Source of the DNA: Bacteroidota bacterium
GTDB taxonomy: Bacteria; Bacteroidota; Bacteroidia; Chitinophagales; Chitinophagaceae
DNA: 35,079 nucleotides
NCBI GenBank assembly: GCA_947458915.1
Contig: CANHAE010000009.1
Coordinates: 1-35,079 of the forward strand
Direction: 5' to 3'
The notes below the pieces were generated by a model. It saw only the letters and a list, made by a program, of their open reading frames with translations, did not search any database and was not told where the DNA came from. A program made the translations under genes and the position numbers. Each line of letters begins with the position of its first letter. Position 1 is the first letter of the stretch. Below, one piece after another: positions 16,694 through 24,398 of the stretch.

Positions 16694-17461
16694 TTACAAC
16701 CCAAACAACAGCTCTGCATTTTCGGTAGTAATTGCAGCAACTTCATGTAAGTGAAGTTTTTTTATTTCAGCCAACTTTTTAGCTACTTCAATCATGTAAG
16801 CTGGTTCATTTGTTTTTCCACGATAAGGCACAGGGGATAAATAGGGCGCATCTGTTTCTAATACCAACCACCTCATTGCTATTTCAGTTATGGCTTCCGC
16901 TACACCTGCGTTCTTGTAGGTAAGCACCCCGCCCAGCCCAAGGTGAAAACCCATTTGAATTATTTGTTCCGCCGACTCCTTGCTCCCACTAAAACAATGA
17001 AACAAACCGCGTAATCCTTTTTTTGCAAAAGGTTTAACAGCTTCAATAGTTTCTTGCATTGCATTTCGAGTATGAATTGCAATAGGTAAATTGTATTTTA
17101 ATGCCCACTGCATTTGCTGTTCAAATACTATATATTGTTGTGCTGTAAATGTTTTATCCCAGTAAAAATCCAAGCCTATCTCCCCTATTGCTATAAACTT
17201 TCTTTTACCTAACCATTGTTCTACAATCGCCAATTCTTGTAAATAATTTTCTTTCACATAACAAGGATGTAATCCCATCATGGAAATACAATTATCAGGA
17301 TACTTTTCTTCTACTTCCAACATCGCTTGTAAAGTACTACTATCAATGGCTGGCATTAAAATACGATCAATCCCATTTGATATTGCATTTTTTACTACTG
17401 TATCTAAAGCTGGCATTAATTCTTCAGCATAAACATGGGCATGTGTATCAATCCAACGCAT
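16694..17461 (-). CDS. tatD: TatD family metal-dependent hydrolase (DNase)
   Basis: Cytoplasmic TIM-barrel hydrolase of the amidohydrolase superfamily, 255 residues. TatD proteins act as 3'-5' exonucleases or deoxyribonucleases in DNA turnover and repair. Metal-binding motifs are all present: WIDTHAHVYAEE (HxH), AIGEIGLDFYW (E), IAIHTRNA (H), LFHCFSGS (H) and LETDAPYLSP (D). Bacterial TatD paralogues (TatD, YcfH, YjjV) cannot be told apart by this, so the symbol is a family label. The 3' end abuts the repeat cluster. No terminator is seen for it other than those hairpins. Confidence 0.9.
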   Translation of the reverse strand: MRWIDTHAHVYAEELMPALDTVVKNAISNGIDRILMPAIDSSTLQAMLEVEEKYPDNCISMMGLHPCYVKENYLQELAIVEQWLGKRKFIAIGEIGLDFYWDKTFTAQQYIVFEQQMQWALKYNLPIAIHTRNAMQETIEAVKPFAKKGLRGLFHCFSGSKESAEQIIQMGFHLGLGGVLTYKNAGVAEAITEIAMRWLVLETDAPYLSPVPYRGKTNEPAYMIEVAKKLAEIKKLHLHEVAAITTENAELLFGL

Positions 17462-17608
17462 AACTAACTGTGTTTAAGTACAAAAGAAGGAAATTTTTTA
17501 CGCTTCGCATACTAAATCTATATATTTCAGCGTTTATGGTATGTATTAAGCTTTCAATGCTACTCAATTTGACTTAAACTTTGTTTTTTATAGGGTACGG
17601 ATTATACA

Positions 17609-17636
17609 GGCCGAGGTTTCTACCTTGGCCTTTTTT
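17609..17636 (+). terminator. Rightward terminator without an obvious upstream gene
   Basis: GGCCGAGGT and ACCTTGGCC form a 9-bp stem (one G-T pair) with a TTCT loop, followed by six T residues on the plus strand. Both flanking genes (tatD and the deacetylase) are on the minus strand, and the minus-strand side has no T run. It would therefore stop a rightward transcript from within about 17462-17608, possibly a small RNA. No clear promoter or conserved RNA fold was recognised there. Confidence 0.6.
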
Positions 17637-18270
17637 ATGTCAAATTTGTTGGCAAAGCATCCATCCTAAATCCCAAATCCGAAAAATGTTGTAAAACTAA
17701 AGGCAATGCGACTTCTAAGCGTTCCCATGCTTTTGTACTGTCATGAAAAACAATAATAGAACCCGACCTTGCCTTATGAATCACATTATTTGCGCAGGTC
17801 ACTCCAGTAAGTTTTAAATCAAAATCACCACTTAATACATCCCACATTATAATCTTTTTTGGTAAATCAGCTGCTTTTACTATTTGATTTATTTGCGCAT
17901 TTGTGATGCGCCCGTATGGTGGTCTGAAAAATGGACTGTCAATTAATTTAGCCGCAGATTTGACATTTTCACAGTAAGTATTCAAGTTGGTTTTCCAGCC
18001 ATCTAAATGATCATAGGTGTGATTCCCAACGGCATGCCCCTCGTTTAAAATGCTTGAATAAATAGCAGGGTAAGCCAGTACATTATTACCAATACAGAAG
18101 AATGTTGCTTTTGCATTAAATTTCTTTAACGCCGCCAAAACAAATGCAGTAGCTTGAGGGTGTGGCCCGTCGTCAAATGTCAAATACACCACCTTTCCCT
18201 CACTAGGAATATCCCAGGTACATTTTGGATAAAATGCTTTTAAAAGCCAAGGTGTTTTGATTAAATACAT
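17635..18270 (-). CDS. NodB-type polysaccharide deacetylase
   Basis: Carbohydrate esterase family 4 enzyme, 211 residues, predicted to remove N-acetyl groups from a polysaccharide such as peptidoglycan or chitin-like glycan. All five NodB motifs are seen: TFDDGP (D33/D34), NHTYDHL (H84, H88), FRPPYGR, MWDVLSGDFD and IIVFHDS. The first half of the N-terminus has no clear signal peptide, so cellular location is uncertain. The ATG at 18270 (MYLIKTPWLL) is chosen over a TTG two codons earlier. It diverges from gltX across 62 bp. A -7-like box lies only 3 nt upstream of the start. Confidence 0.9.
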   Translation of the reverse strand: MYLIKTPWLLKAFYPKCTWDIPSEGKVVYLTFDDGPHPQATAFVLAALKKFNAKATFFCIGNNVLAYPAIYSSILNEGHAVGNHTYDHLDGWKTNLNTYCENVKSAAKLIDSPFFRPPYGRITNAQINQIVKAADLPKKIIMWDVLSGDFDLKLTGVTCANNVIHKARSGSIIVFHDSTKAWERLEVALPLVLQHFSDLGFRMDALPTNLT

Positions 18271-18273
18271 ACC

Positions 18274-18281
18274 CAAATATA
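18274..18281 (-). promoter_or_regulatory. Possible -7 element for the deacetylase gene
   Basis: TATATTTG on the minus strand matches TAnnTTTG and ends 3 nt before the ATG at 18270. No good TTTG lies 19 nt upstream. If used, the mRNA would be leaderless. Confidence 0.3.
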
Positions 18282-18307
18282 AATAGTTCTTTTGCCCATT
18301 TGAATAT

Positions 18308-18315
18308 TATCTTTG
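18308..18315 (+). promoter_or_regulatory. -7 element for gltX
   Basis: TATCTTTG is an exact TAnnTTTG box, 17 nt before the gltX ATG at 18333. A TTTG exists upstream but at a shorter spacing than the usual 19 nt, so only the -7 element is supported. Confidence 0.45.
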
Positions 18316-18332
18316 TGGAAATAATAAATAGC

Positions 18333-19868
18333 ATGAATTCAAAGGTTAGAGTAAGGTTTGCACCCTCTCCCACAGGTGGTTTGCACTTGGGTGGCGTAAG
18401 GACAGTATTATTTAATTATTTGTTTGCAAAACACCATAATGGGGATTTTATTCTACGTATTGAAGACACCGACCAATCTCGTTTTGTACCAGGTGCTGAG
18501 CAATATATTTTAGACACACTAGCATGGTGCGGACTTACACCCGATGAAAGCCCAATACATGGAGGCAAATATGGCCCTTACCGACAAAGTGAACGCAAGG
18601 CAATTTATAAGAAATATGCCGACACCCTAATCGCTCAAGGAAACGCTTACTATGCTTTTGACACTGCTGCTGAATTAGAAGAAAAAAGAAAAATAATTCC
18701 AAATTTTCAATATAGTCGAGCGCACAGAATGGAAATGAAAAATTCATTATCCCTTCCTGAAAATGAAGTTGTTGAATTATTAAAAAAACAAACTCCCCAT
18801 GTTGTAAGAATAAAAATTCCTGATAATGAAACGATTGTTTTTACCGACGAAATAAGAGGCTCGGTAAGTTTTGATGCTGAGGCAGTTGATGATAAGGTTT
18901 TATTAAAAGCCGATGGTATGCCAACTTACCATTTAGCGGTAGTGGTGGACGATCATTTAATGGAAATCACACATGCTTTCCGTGGGGAAGAATGGTTGCC
19001 AAGCGCACCAGTGCATATTTTATTATGGAAATATTTATTTGGCTTAGACAAGATGCCCAAATGGGCTCATCTACCTTTAATTTTAAAACCAGATGGTAAC
19101 GGAAAATTAAGCAAGCGTGATGGTGACCGTTTAGGTTTCCCCGTATTTGCAATGGACTGGACCGACCCAAATACAAACGAAAAAACTATTGGTTTTAAAG
19201 AAAGAGGTTTTATACCAGAAGCATTCGTGAATTTACTAGCTATGTTGGGATGGAATGACGGAACGGATAAAGAAATATTTACTTTAGATGAACTCATAGC
19301 AGGTTTTTCTTTAGATAGGGTGCATAAAGGTGGCGCTAAATTCGATTACGAAAAAGCAAAATGGTTCAACCAAGAATGGATTAAGAGAATGGATAACGAA
19401 GCTTTAGCCCTTCTTGTTAAACCATACCTAGACGCATCAAATATAATCGTGCATGAACATGACTACTTAATTAAAGTCATAGGTCTTGTAAAAGAGCGTT
19501 GTCATTTATTGCCTGATTTTGTTTTACAAAGCAGCTTTTTCTTTGGAGCACCTAACAGTATTGATACTGCGGCTATTGCCCCTAAATGGGACACTCAAAA
19601 ACAAGCTTTCTTTGAAGCTTTAATCGTCGCCTATAATGATATCATAAATAAGGGCATCCTAACACAAGACCCTATTAGCCTTGAACTACATTTCAAAGAG
19701 CTTACAAGTGCACATGAATTAAAATCAGGTGAACTAATGTTACCCTTTAGAATTATGCTTGTTGGAGGGAAATTTGGACCTGGGGTATTTGATATTGCAT
19801 CAGCAATTGAATTGAAAGACACCATCACTAGAATCCAGTTTTGCTTACAAATTCTTTCAACCAAATAA
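18333..19868 (+). CDS. gltX: Glutamyl-tRNA synthetase
   Basis: Class I aminoacyl-tRNA synthetase that charges tRNA-Glu; 511 residues. The start at 18333 (MNSKVRVRFAPSPTGG) places the HIGH-type motif PSPTGGLHLGG at its normal distance; an upstream TTG adds only unconserved residues. DFILRIEDTDQSR, the HLAVVVDDHLMEITHAFRGEEWL segment and the KMSKS-type loop GKLSKRDGD are present. The C-terminal anticodon-binding domain is complete. The enzyme might also charge tRNA-Gln if the genome lacks GlnRS; that cannot be decided here. Divergent from the deacetylase gene. Confidence 0.97.
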   Translation: MNSKVRVRFAPSPTGGLHLGGVRTVLFNYLFAKHHNGDFILRIEDTDQSRFVPGAEQYILDTLAWCGLTPDESPIHGGKYGPYRQSERKAIYKKYADTLIAQGNAYYAFDTAAELEEKRKIIPNFQYSRAHRMEMKNSLSLPENEVVELLKKQTPHVVRIKIPDNETIVFTDEIRGSVSFDAEAVDDKVLLKADGMPTYHLAVVVDDHLMEITHAFRGEEWLPSAPVHILLWKYLFGLDKMPKWAHLPLILKPDGNGKLSKRDGDRLGFPVFAMDWTDPNTNEKTIGFKERGFIPEAFVNLLAMLGWNDGTDKEIFTLDELIAGFSLDRVHKGGAKFDYEKAKWFNQEWIKRMDNEALALLVKPYLDASNIIVHEHDYLIKVIGLVKERCHLLPDFVLQSSFFFGAPNSIDTAAIAPKWDTQKQAFFEALIVAYNDIINKGILTQDPISLELHFKELTSAHELKSGELMLPFRIMLVGGKFGPGVFDIASAIELKDTITRIQFCLQILSTK

Positions 19869-19874
19869 CGTAAC

Positions 19875-19904
19875 TTGTACTAGCTAATTAGCTAGTTAAA
19901 TATA
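19875..19904 (+). promoter_or_regulatory. Candidate promoter with an 18-bp palindromic operator in its spacer
   Basis: TTG (19875-19877), 19 nt, then TAAATATA (19897-19904) loosely fits the Bacteroidota promoter layout. The spacer is almost wholly taken up by ACTAGCTAATTAGCTAGT (19879-19896), which is a perfect 18-bp palindrome. It lacks a loop and a T run, so it looks more like a dimeric-repressor site than a terminator. It lies in the 41-bp gap between gltX and the cobalamin-binding gene. Confidence 0.45.
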
Positions 19905-19909
19905 GCCGA

Positions 19910-20320
19910 ATGAGTGAAGAAAAACCAATAAGAGTATTAGTTGCCAAAGTAGGTTTAGATGGACATGATCGTGGCGCTAAAATAATTGCTACCGCACTAC
20001 GCGATGCAGGCATGGAAGTGATTTACACAGGATTACGACAAAGCCCAGAAATGGTTGTTCAAGCCGCATTACAAGAAGATGTTGACGCCATTGGCATTAG
20101 TATCTTGTCTGGCGCACACATGACCGTGTTTCCAAAAGTATACCAACTCATGCTTGAAAAAGGTTTAAAAAATGTATTGCTCACAGGTGGAGGAATTATT
20201 CCCGAAGAAGACAATGCAAAATTAAGTGCAATGGGCATTGGCACTTTGTTCACCCCAGGTGCAAACACTTCCGACATTGCCGACTATATAAAAAACTGGG
20301 TTGCTGTCCACCATAAATAA
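19910..20320 (+). CDS. Stand-alone cobalamin-binding domain protein (methylmalonyl-CoA mutase C-terminal type)
   Basis: A 136-residue cytoplasmic protein consisting only of the B12-binding domain found at the C-terminus of acyl-CoA mutases. It has the base-off/His-on motif DxHxxG as LDGHDRG (D17, H19, G22), then [12 protein letters not shown] and [12 protein letters not shown], which line the cobalamin tail pocket. Separate small subunits of this kind occur in isobutyryl-CoA and 2-hydroxyisobutyryl-CoA mutases and in some methylmalonyl-CoA mutases, where they pair with a large catalytic subunit. No large subunit is in the window. It is followed after 32 nt by an enoyl-CoA hydratase gene, which suggests an acyl-CoA context. 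The palindrome upstream suggests separate regulation. Confidence 0.88.
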   Translation: MSEEKPIRVLVAKVGLDGHDRGAKIIATALRDAGMEVIYTGLRQSPEMVVQAALQEDVDAIGISILSGAHMTVFPKVYQLMLEKGLKNVLLTGGGIIPEEDNAKLSAMGIGTLFTPGANTSDIADYIKNWVAVHHK

Positions 20321-20352
20321 ACTGCTTTTTTAACTCTTAAAATCGCTTCTAT

Positions 20353-21135
20353 ATGTCATCATTCCAAACTTTATTCACAAAAATGGAAGATCACACTTTG
20401 ATCATTACCATTAATCGTCCTGACCAATTAAATGCATTAAACCAACAAGTTATGTTGGACTTAGAAGCAGTCATGGATAGAGTATATAAATTTCCAGAAA
20501 TTAAAAGTGTAGTAATAACCGGCGCGGGCTTAAAAAGTTTTGTAGCTGGGGCAGATATTAAAGAATTTGAATCCTTAACAAAAGAAGAAGGCACAGCGCT
20601 TGCTAAAAAAGGACAAAATGTTTTTTTCAAAATCGAAAATTCTCCAAAACCTATCATAGCATGCGTTAATGGTTTTGCATTAGGTGGCGGTTGTGAATTA
20701 GCAATGGCTTGTCATTTTATAATTGCTTCAGAAAGTGCAGTATTTGGACAACCTGAAGTTAATTTGGGAATTATGGTAGGTTATGGTGGTTCTCAAAGGC
20801 TTACACAAAGAGTTGGAAAAGGCCGCGCTATGGAACTAGTAATTACAGGTAAAACTATAAATGCTACACAAGCCATGAATTATGGTTTAGTAAACTATGT
20901 CGTTCCACAAACCGAATTATTAGACAAAGCTTTTTCTATTTTAAAGGTGTGTCACACTAAGGCTCCACTGGCAGTGGCTAATTCTATCAAAGCGATAAAT
21001 GCTGCTTGGAACGAGTCAGAGAATGGCTATGAAGTGGAAGCTAAATTATTTGGTGCTTGTTTTGCAACTTCCGATTGCAAGGAAGGTATACAAGCATTTA
21101 TTGAAAAAAGGAAACCAGTATTTAAAGGAAATTAA
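20353..21135 (+). CDS. Enoyl-CoA hydratase/isomerase family protein
   Basis: Crotonase-fold enzyme, 260 residues, expected to hydrate 2-enoyl-CoA in fatty-acid or amino-acid breakdown. The oxyanion-hole segments are present: AGLKSFVAGADIKEF and CVNGFALGGGCELAMAC. Both catalytic glutamates of true hydratases are kept (GGGCEL and GQPEVNLGIM). The usual PGxGG after the second glutamate is VGYGGSQRL, a small change. The C-terminal half (GLVNYVVPQTELLDKAF) is complete. The exact substrate is not readable. It sits between the B12-domain gene and fumC with small gaps, so the three are probably one transcript. Confidence 0.92.
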   Translation: MSSFQTLFTKMEDHTLIITINRPDQLNALNQQVMLDLEAVMDRVYKFPEIKSVVITGAGLKSFVAGADIKEFESLTKEEGTALAKKGQNVFFKIENSPKPIIACVNGFALGGGCELAMACHFIIASESAVFGQPEVNLGIMVGYGGSQRLTQRVGKGRAMELVITGKTINATQAMNYGLVNYVVPQTELLDKAFSILKVCHTKAPLAVANSIKAINAAWNESENGYEVEAKLFGACFATSDCKEGIQAFIEKRKPVFKGN

Positions 21136-21144
21136 AAAAAAATC

Positions 21145-22539
21145 ATGGAATATAGAATTGAGAAAGATACGATGGGTGAAGTAAAAGTACCTTCGCACGT
21201 ATATTGGGGCGCACAAACACAAAGAAGCATTGAGAACTTTAAAATCGCACAGGACATTAATAGAATGCCGAAAGAGATTATTCGTGCATTTGCCTATTTA
21301 AAAAAAGCTGCTGCTTTAACCAATTTTGATGCAGGTGTTTTGCCAAAAGAAAAATGTGATTTAATTGGCCAGGTATGTGACGAAATATTAGCAGGAAAAC
21401 TAGACGACCAATTTCCATTAGTAGTTTGGCAAACAGGAAGCGGCACACAAAGCAATATGAACATGAACGAAGTAATTGCGTATCGTGCTCATGTAATTAA
21501 AGGGGGAAGTTTACTTGATCATGACAAGTTTTTACACCCGAATGATGATGTAAATAAATCACAGTCCTCTAACGACACTTTCCCAACTGCAATGCACATT
21601 GCAGCATATCAAATTTTAAAAGAAACGACCTTACCTGGTATCACGGCTTTAAAAAATACCTTAGATACAAAGAGTGCCGAGTTTATGCATATTGTAAAAA
21701 TTGGTCGCACCCATTTTATGGATGCTACCCCACTTACTTTGGGGCAAGAAATTAGCGGTTATGCAAGCCAATTAAAGCATGGGCTTAAAGCCATTGAAAA
21801 TACATTATCACATTTAAGTGAATTAGCATTAGGAGGCACCGCTGTTGGTACAGGAATTAACACGCCAAAGGGCTATTCCGAAAATGTAGCAAAACATATT
21901 GCCAACCTAACGGGTTTGCCTTTTATTACCGCCGAAAATAAATTCGAGGCATTGGCCGCACACGATGCGATTGTCGAAACACATGGTGCATTAAAAACAG
22001 TAGCTGTTAGTTTAATGAAAATTGCAAACGATGTGCGTATGCTTTCTTCAGGGCCTAGAAGTGGTATTGGTGAATTATTCATTCCCGATAATGAACCAGG
22101 TTCTTCCATCATGCCCGGCAAAGTAAACCCTACCCAATCCGAAGCTTTAACCATGATTGCTGCTCAGGTTATGGGCAATGACGTTGCCATTAACGTAGGC
22201 GGGTCAATGGGACATTTTGAATTAAACGTGTTTAAACCTGTTATGATTTATAACTTTTTACATAGTGCGCGTTTAATTGGTGATGGTTGTGTAAGCTTTA
22301 ATGAAAAATGTGCAATTGGCTTAGCGCCAATTGAAGCGAATATTAAAAAACACGTCGACAATAGCTTAATGTTAGTGACTTCCCTGAACACTAAAATTGG
22401 CTATTATAAGTCGGCAGAGATTGCTCAAAAAGCACATAAAGAAGGCACTACCTTAAAAGAAATGGCAGTAAAATTAGGCTATGTTACCCCTGAGGAATTT
22501 GATGCATGGGTAATTCCTAAAGACATGGTTGGACTTTAA
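21145..22539 (+). CDS. fumC: Fumarate hydratase, class II
   Basis: Iron-independent fumarase that interconverts fumarate and L-malate in the TCA cycle; 464 residues, the normal length for this homotetrameric family. [20 protein letters not shown] begins the protein. [37 protein letters not shown] and [19 protein letters not shown] are active-site regions, and the signature [13 protein letters not shown] holds the flexible catalytic loop. These distinguish it from argininosuccinate lyase and aspartase. It starts 9 nt after the hydratase gene and ends at a large inverted repeat. Confidence 0.96.
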   Translation: MEYRIEKDTMGEVKVPSHVYWGAQTQRSIENFKIAQDINRMPKEIIRAFAYLKKAAALTNFDAGVLPKEKCDLIGQVCDEILAGKLDDQFPLVVWQTGSGTQSNMNMNEVIAYRAHVIKGGSLLDHDKFLHPNDDVNKSQSSNDTFPTAMHIAAYQILKETTLPGITALKNTLDTKSAEFMHIVKIGRTHFMDATPLTLGQEISGYASQLKHGLKAIENTLSHLSELALGGTAVGTGINTPKGYSENVAKHIANLTGLPFITAENKFEALAAHDAIVETHGALKTVAVSLMKIANDVRMLSSGPRSGIGELFIPDNEPGSSIMPGKVNPTQSEALTMIAAQVMGNDVAINVGGSMGHFELNVFKPVMIYNFLHSARLIGDGCVSFNEKCAIGLAPIEANIKKHVDNSLMLVTSLNTKIGYYKSAEIAQKAHKEGTTLKEMAVKLGYVTPEEFDAWVIPKDMVGL

Positions 22540-22561
22540 TTAAATACAAAAATATTCAACG

Positions 22562-22645
22562 ATAAAGAGAAATAAATACTATTCCGAAACGAACATTCGA
22601 GCATGCGCAGTGAGCGTTGAGGAATATTGTATTTTTTCTCTTTAT
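22562..22645. terminator. Large inverted repeat between convergent fumC and amidohydrolase genes
   Basis: Arms of about 24 bp (left arm 22562-22585, right arm 22621-22645) pair with only a few mismatches. The left arm begins ATAAAGAGAAA and the right arm ends TTTCTCTTTAT. They enclose a GC-richer centre of 35 nt that contains GAGCATGCGCAGTGAGCG. The right arm is T-rich on plus and the left arm is T-rich on minus, so it probably terminates both genes. The length of the arms and the composition of the centre also allow a small degenerate mobile repeat. Confidence 0.55.
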
Positions 22646-22711
22646 TATTAAATAGAAATAGATCTTGAAATAAATTAATACTGAATGCGATTCACTTTTG
22701 AATCCCCCTCT

Positions 22712-24337
22712 TTAATAAACGCGTTCACCACTAATATAGGTCTTCAATACTTTAACCTGAAGAATACTATCCGTAGAAACTTTCATTAAATCTTTATCGA
22801 GTAAAATAAAATCGGCCTTTTTGCCAATTTCTAAACTTCCCACTTGCTTTTCCATGCGGTTTGCTTTTGCGGCCCAAATAGTCATACCACGTATAGTTTG
22901 CTCACGTGTTAAAGCATTTTCCATTTGAAAACCACCAATGGGAAATCCTTTACTATCTTGCCTAGCAACTGCTGCTAAGAATGTTTTAAAAGGATTAATT
23001 TCTTCCACTGGAAAGTCGGTACCTAATGGCAACCAATTGTTTTGTTCCAATAATTGTTTAAAAGCGTAGCCTCCTTTTAATCTTTCTGCACCCAATCTTT
23101 CCCCAGCCCAATACATATCACTTGTGCCATGCGTTGGTTGTACTGAAGGTATAATACTATTATCCCCGAAATAGTGAAAGTCGTTCGGATTAATAATTTG
23201 AGCATGTTCAATTCTCCATCGTTTATCATTCTTGCCTTTTAAATATTTTGCATATACTCTTAATATAACACGATTTGCACTATCTCCAATTGCATGTGTA
23301 CACATTTGGAAATCGGTATTAATTAACTTAGCAGCTACTGAATCAAAATGTGCTTCGCTACTTAATAAAAATCCAGACCAATTTTTTTGATCCGCATAAG
23401 GCGCTAATAAACAAGCACCTCTTGAACCCAAAGCCCCATCACCGTATACTTTTACCCCCTTCACCATTAATTTATCTGTAACAAACCCTCCATCTGTAAA
23501 GTACTTTGAAGTATACGTACTAGGCTGGTCACTCAACATCACATATAAACGCATTTTTAAGTCGTTACTTTTTTGTAACTCAACTATTCTGTCAACATCT
23601 GTTGGACTTAAACCACAATCGGCAACTGTAGTTAACCCCGTGGCAAAACAATTTTGTTGTGCAGCAGTTAACCAGTTTTTATAATCTTGTTTTGTTGCAG
23701 ACGGTATTTTACTACTAACAACATCAACTGCGTTGTCAATTAATAAACCTGTAAGTTTCCCATTAATAGCAACAATAGCGCCTCCTAAAATAGTTTGACC
23801 TGCTTTTACACCCGCCAAATCCAATGCAGTTTGGTTAGCGATGCTTGCATGCCCGTCTACACGTTGTAAAATAACCGGGCGATTGGGAAATAACACATTC
23901 AACTCCGCATTTGTTGGAAATGTCTTGCCCGGAAACCTGTTTTGGTCCCATCCTCTTCCTGTAATCCAAGTATTTCCGGGATGTTTGCTCGCAAAGTCCT
24001 CAATTCTTTGAAGTGCCTCTTCCCATGAATTCACAAACATTAAATCAACTGAATACAAGGCTTGCCCATACCCCATAAAATGTGCATGCGCGTCAATAAA
24101 TCCAGGATATACTGGCATACCCTTTGCGTTCACAACACTATCTGCTTGGTATTCTTTAAGGATATCATCATTAGTCCCTATGGCTACTATTTTCCCATCC
24201 TGTATAGCCATAGCCTCTGCTACCGCAAAACTGCTATTGACTGTGTAAATTTGTGCATGATGTACTATTAAATCCACTCTTTGATTAACACAAGCACTGA
24301 ATAGCATTAAAAATGCAAAACCAAATATGTTACGCAT
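22712..24337 (-). CDS. YtcJ-like amidohydrolase, predicted lipoprotein
   Basis: Metal-dependent hydrolase of the amidohydrolase 3 (YtcJ) family, 541 residues. The N-terminus MRNIFGFAFLMLFSAC has a lipobox with C16, so the protein is predicted to be anchored in the envelope. VYPGFIDAHAHFMGYG carries the HxH metal site (H84, H86). ITGRGWDQNRFPGKTFPTNA, VKVYGDGALGSRGA, MCTHAIGDSAN, RIEHAQIINP and LPLGTDFPVEEINPF are typical family segments. The C-terminal strand GSLEIGKKADFILLDKDL closes the composite beta domain. The substrate of this family is generally unknown. It is downstream of, and in the same direction as, the AraC-family regulator gene, with a gap of 61 nt. Confidence 0.9.
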   Translation of the reverse strand: MRNIFGFAFLMLFSACVNQRVDLIVHHAQIYTVNSSFAVAEAMAIQDGKIVAIGTNDDILKEYQADSVVNAKGMPVYPGFIDAHAHFMGYGQALYSVDLMFVNSWEEALQRIEDFASKHPGNTWITGRGWDQNRFPGKTFPTNAELNVLFPNRPVILQRVDGHASIANQTALDLAGVKAGQTILGGAIVAINGKLTGLLIDNAVDVVSSKIPSATKQDYKNWLTAAQQNCFATGLTTVADCGLSPTDVDRIVELQKSNDLKMRLYVMLSDQPSTYTSKYFTDGGFVTDKLMVKGVKVYGDGALGSRGACLLAPYADQKNWSGFLLSSEAHFDSVAAKLINTDFQMCTHAIGDSANRVILRVYAKYLKGKNDKRWRIEHAQIINPNDFHYFGDNSIIPSVQPTHGTSDMYWAGERLGAERLKGGYAFKQLLEQNNWLPLGTDFPVEEINPFKTFLAAVARQDSKGFPIGGFQMENALTREQTIRGMTIWAAKANRMEKQVGSLEIGKKADFILLDKDLMKVSTDSILQVKVLKTYISGERVY

Positions 24338-24398
24338 ATAATAAGTTTAATGAAAATAAAATTAAGTAAAAAAAAACCACTTAAGCAAAAAGCAGTGT

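Noticed and set aside
19879-19896. gltX terminator
   Set aside because: The palindrome is perfect but has no loop and is followed by TTAAATATAG rather than a T run, so an operator is the better reading.
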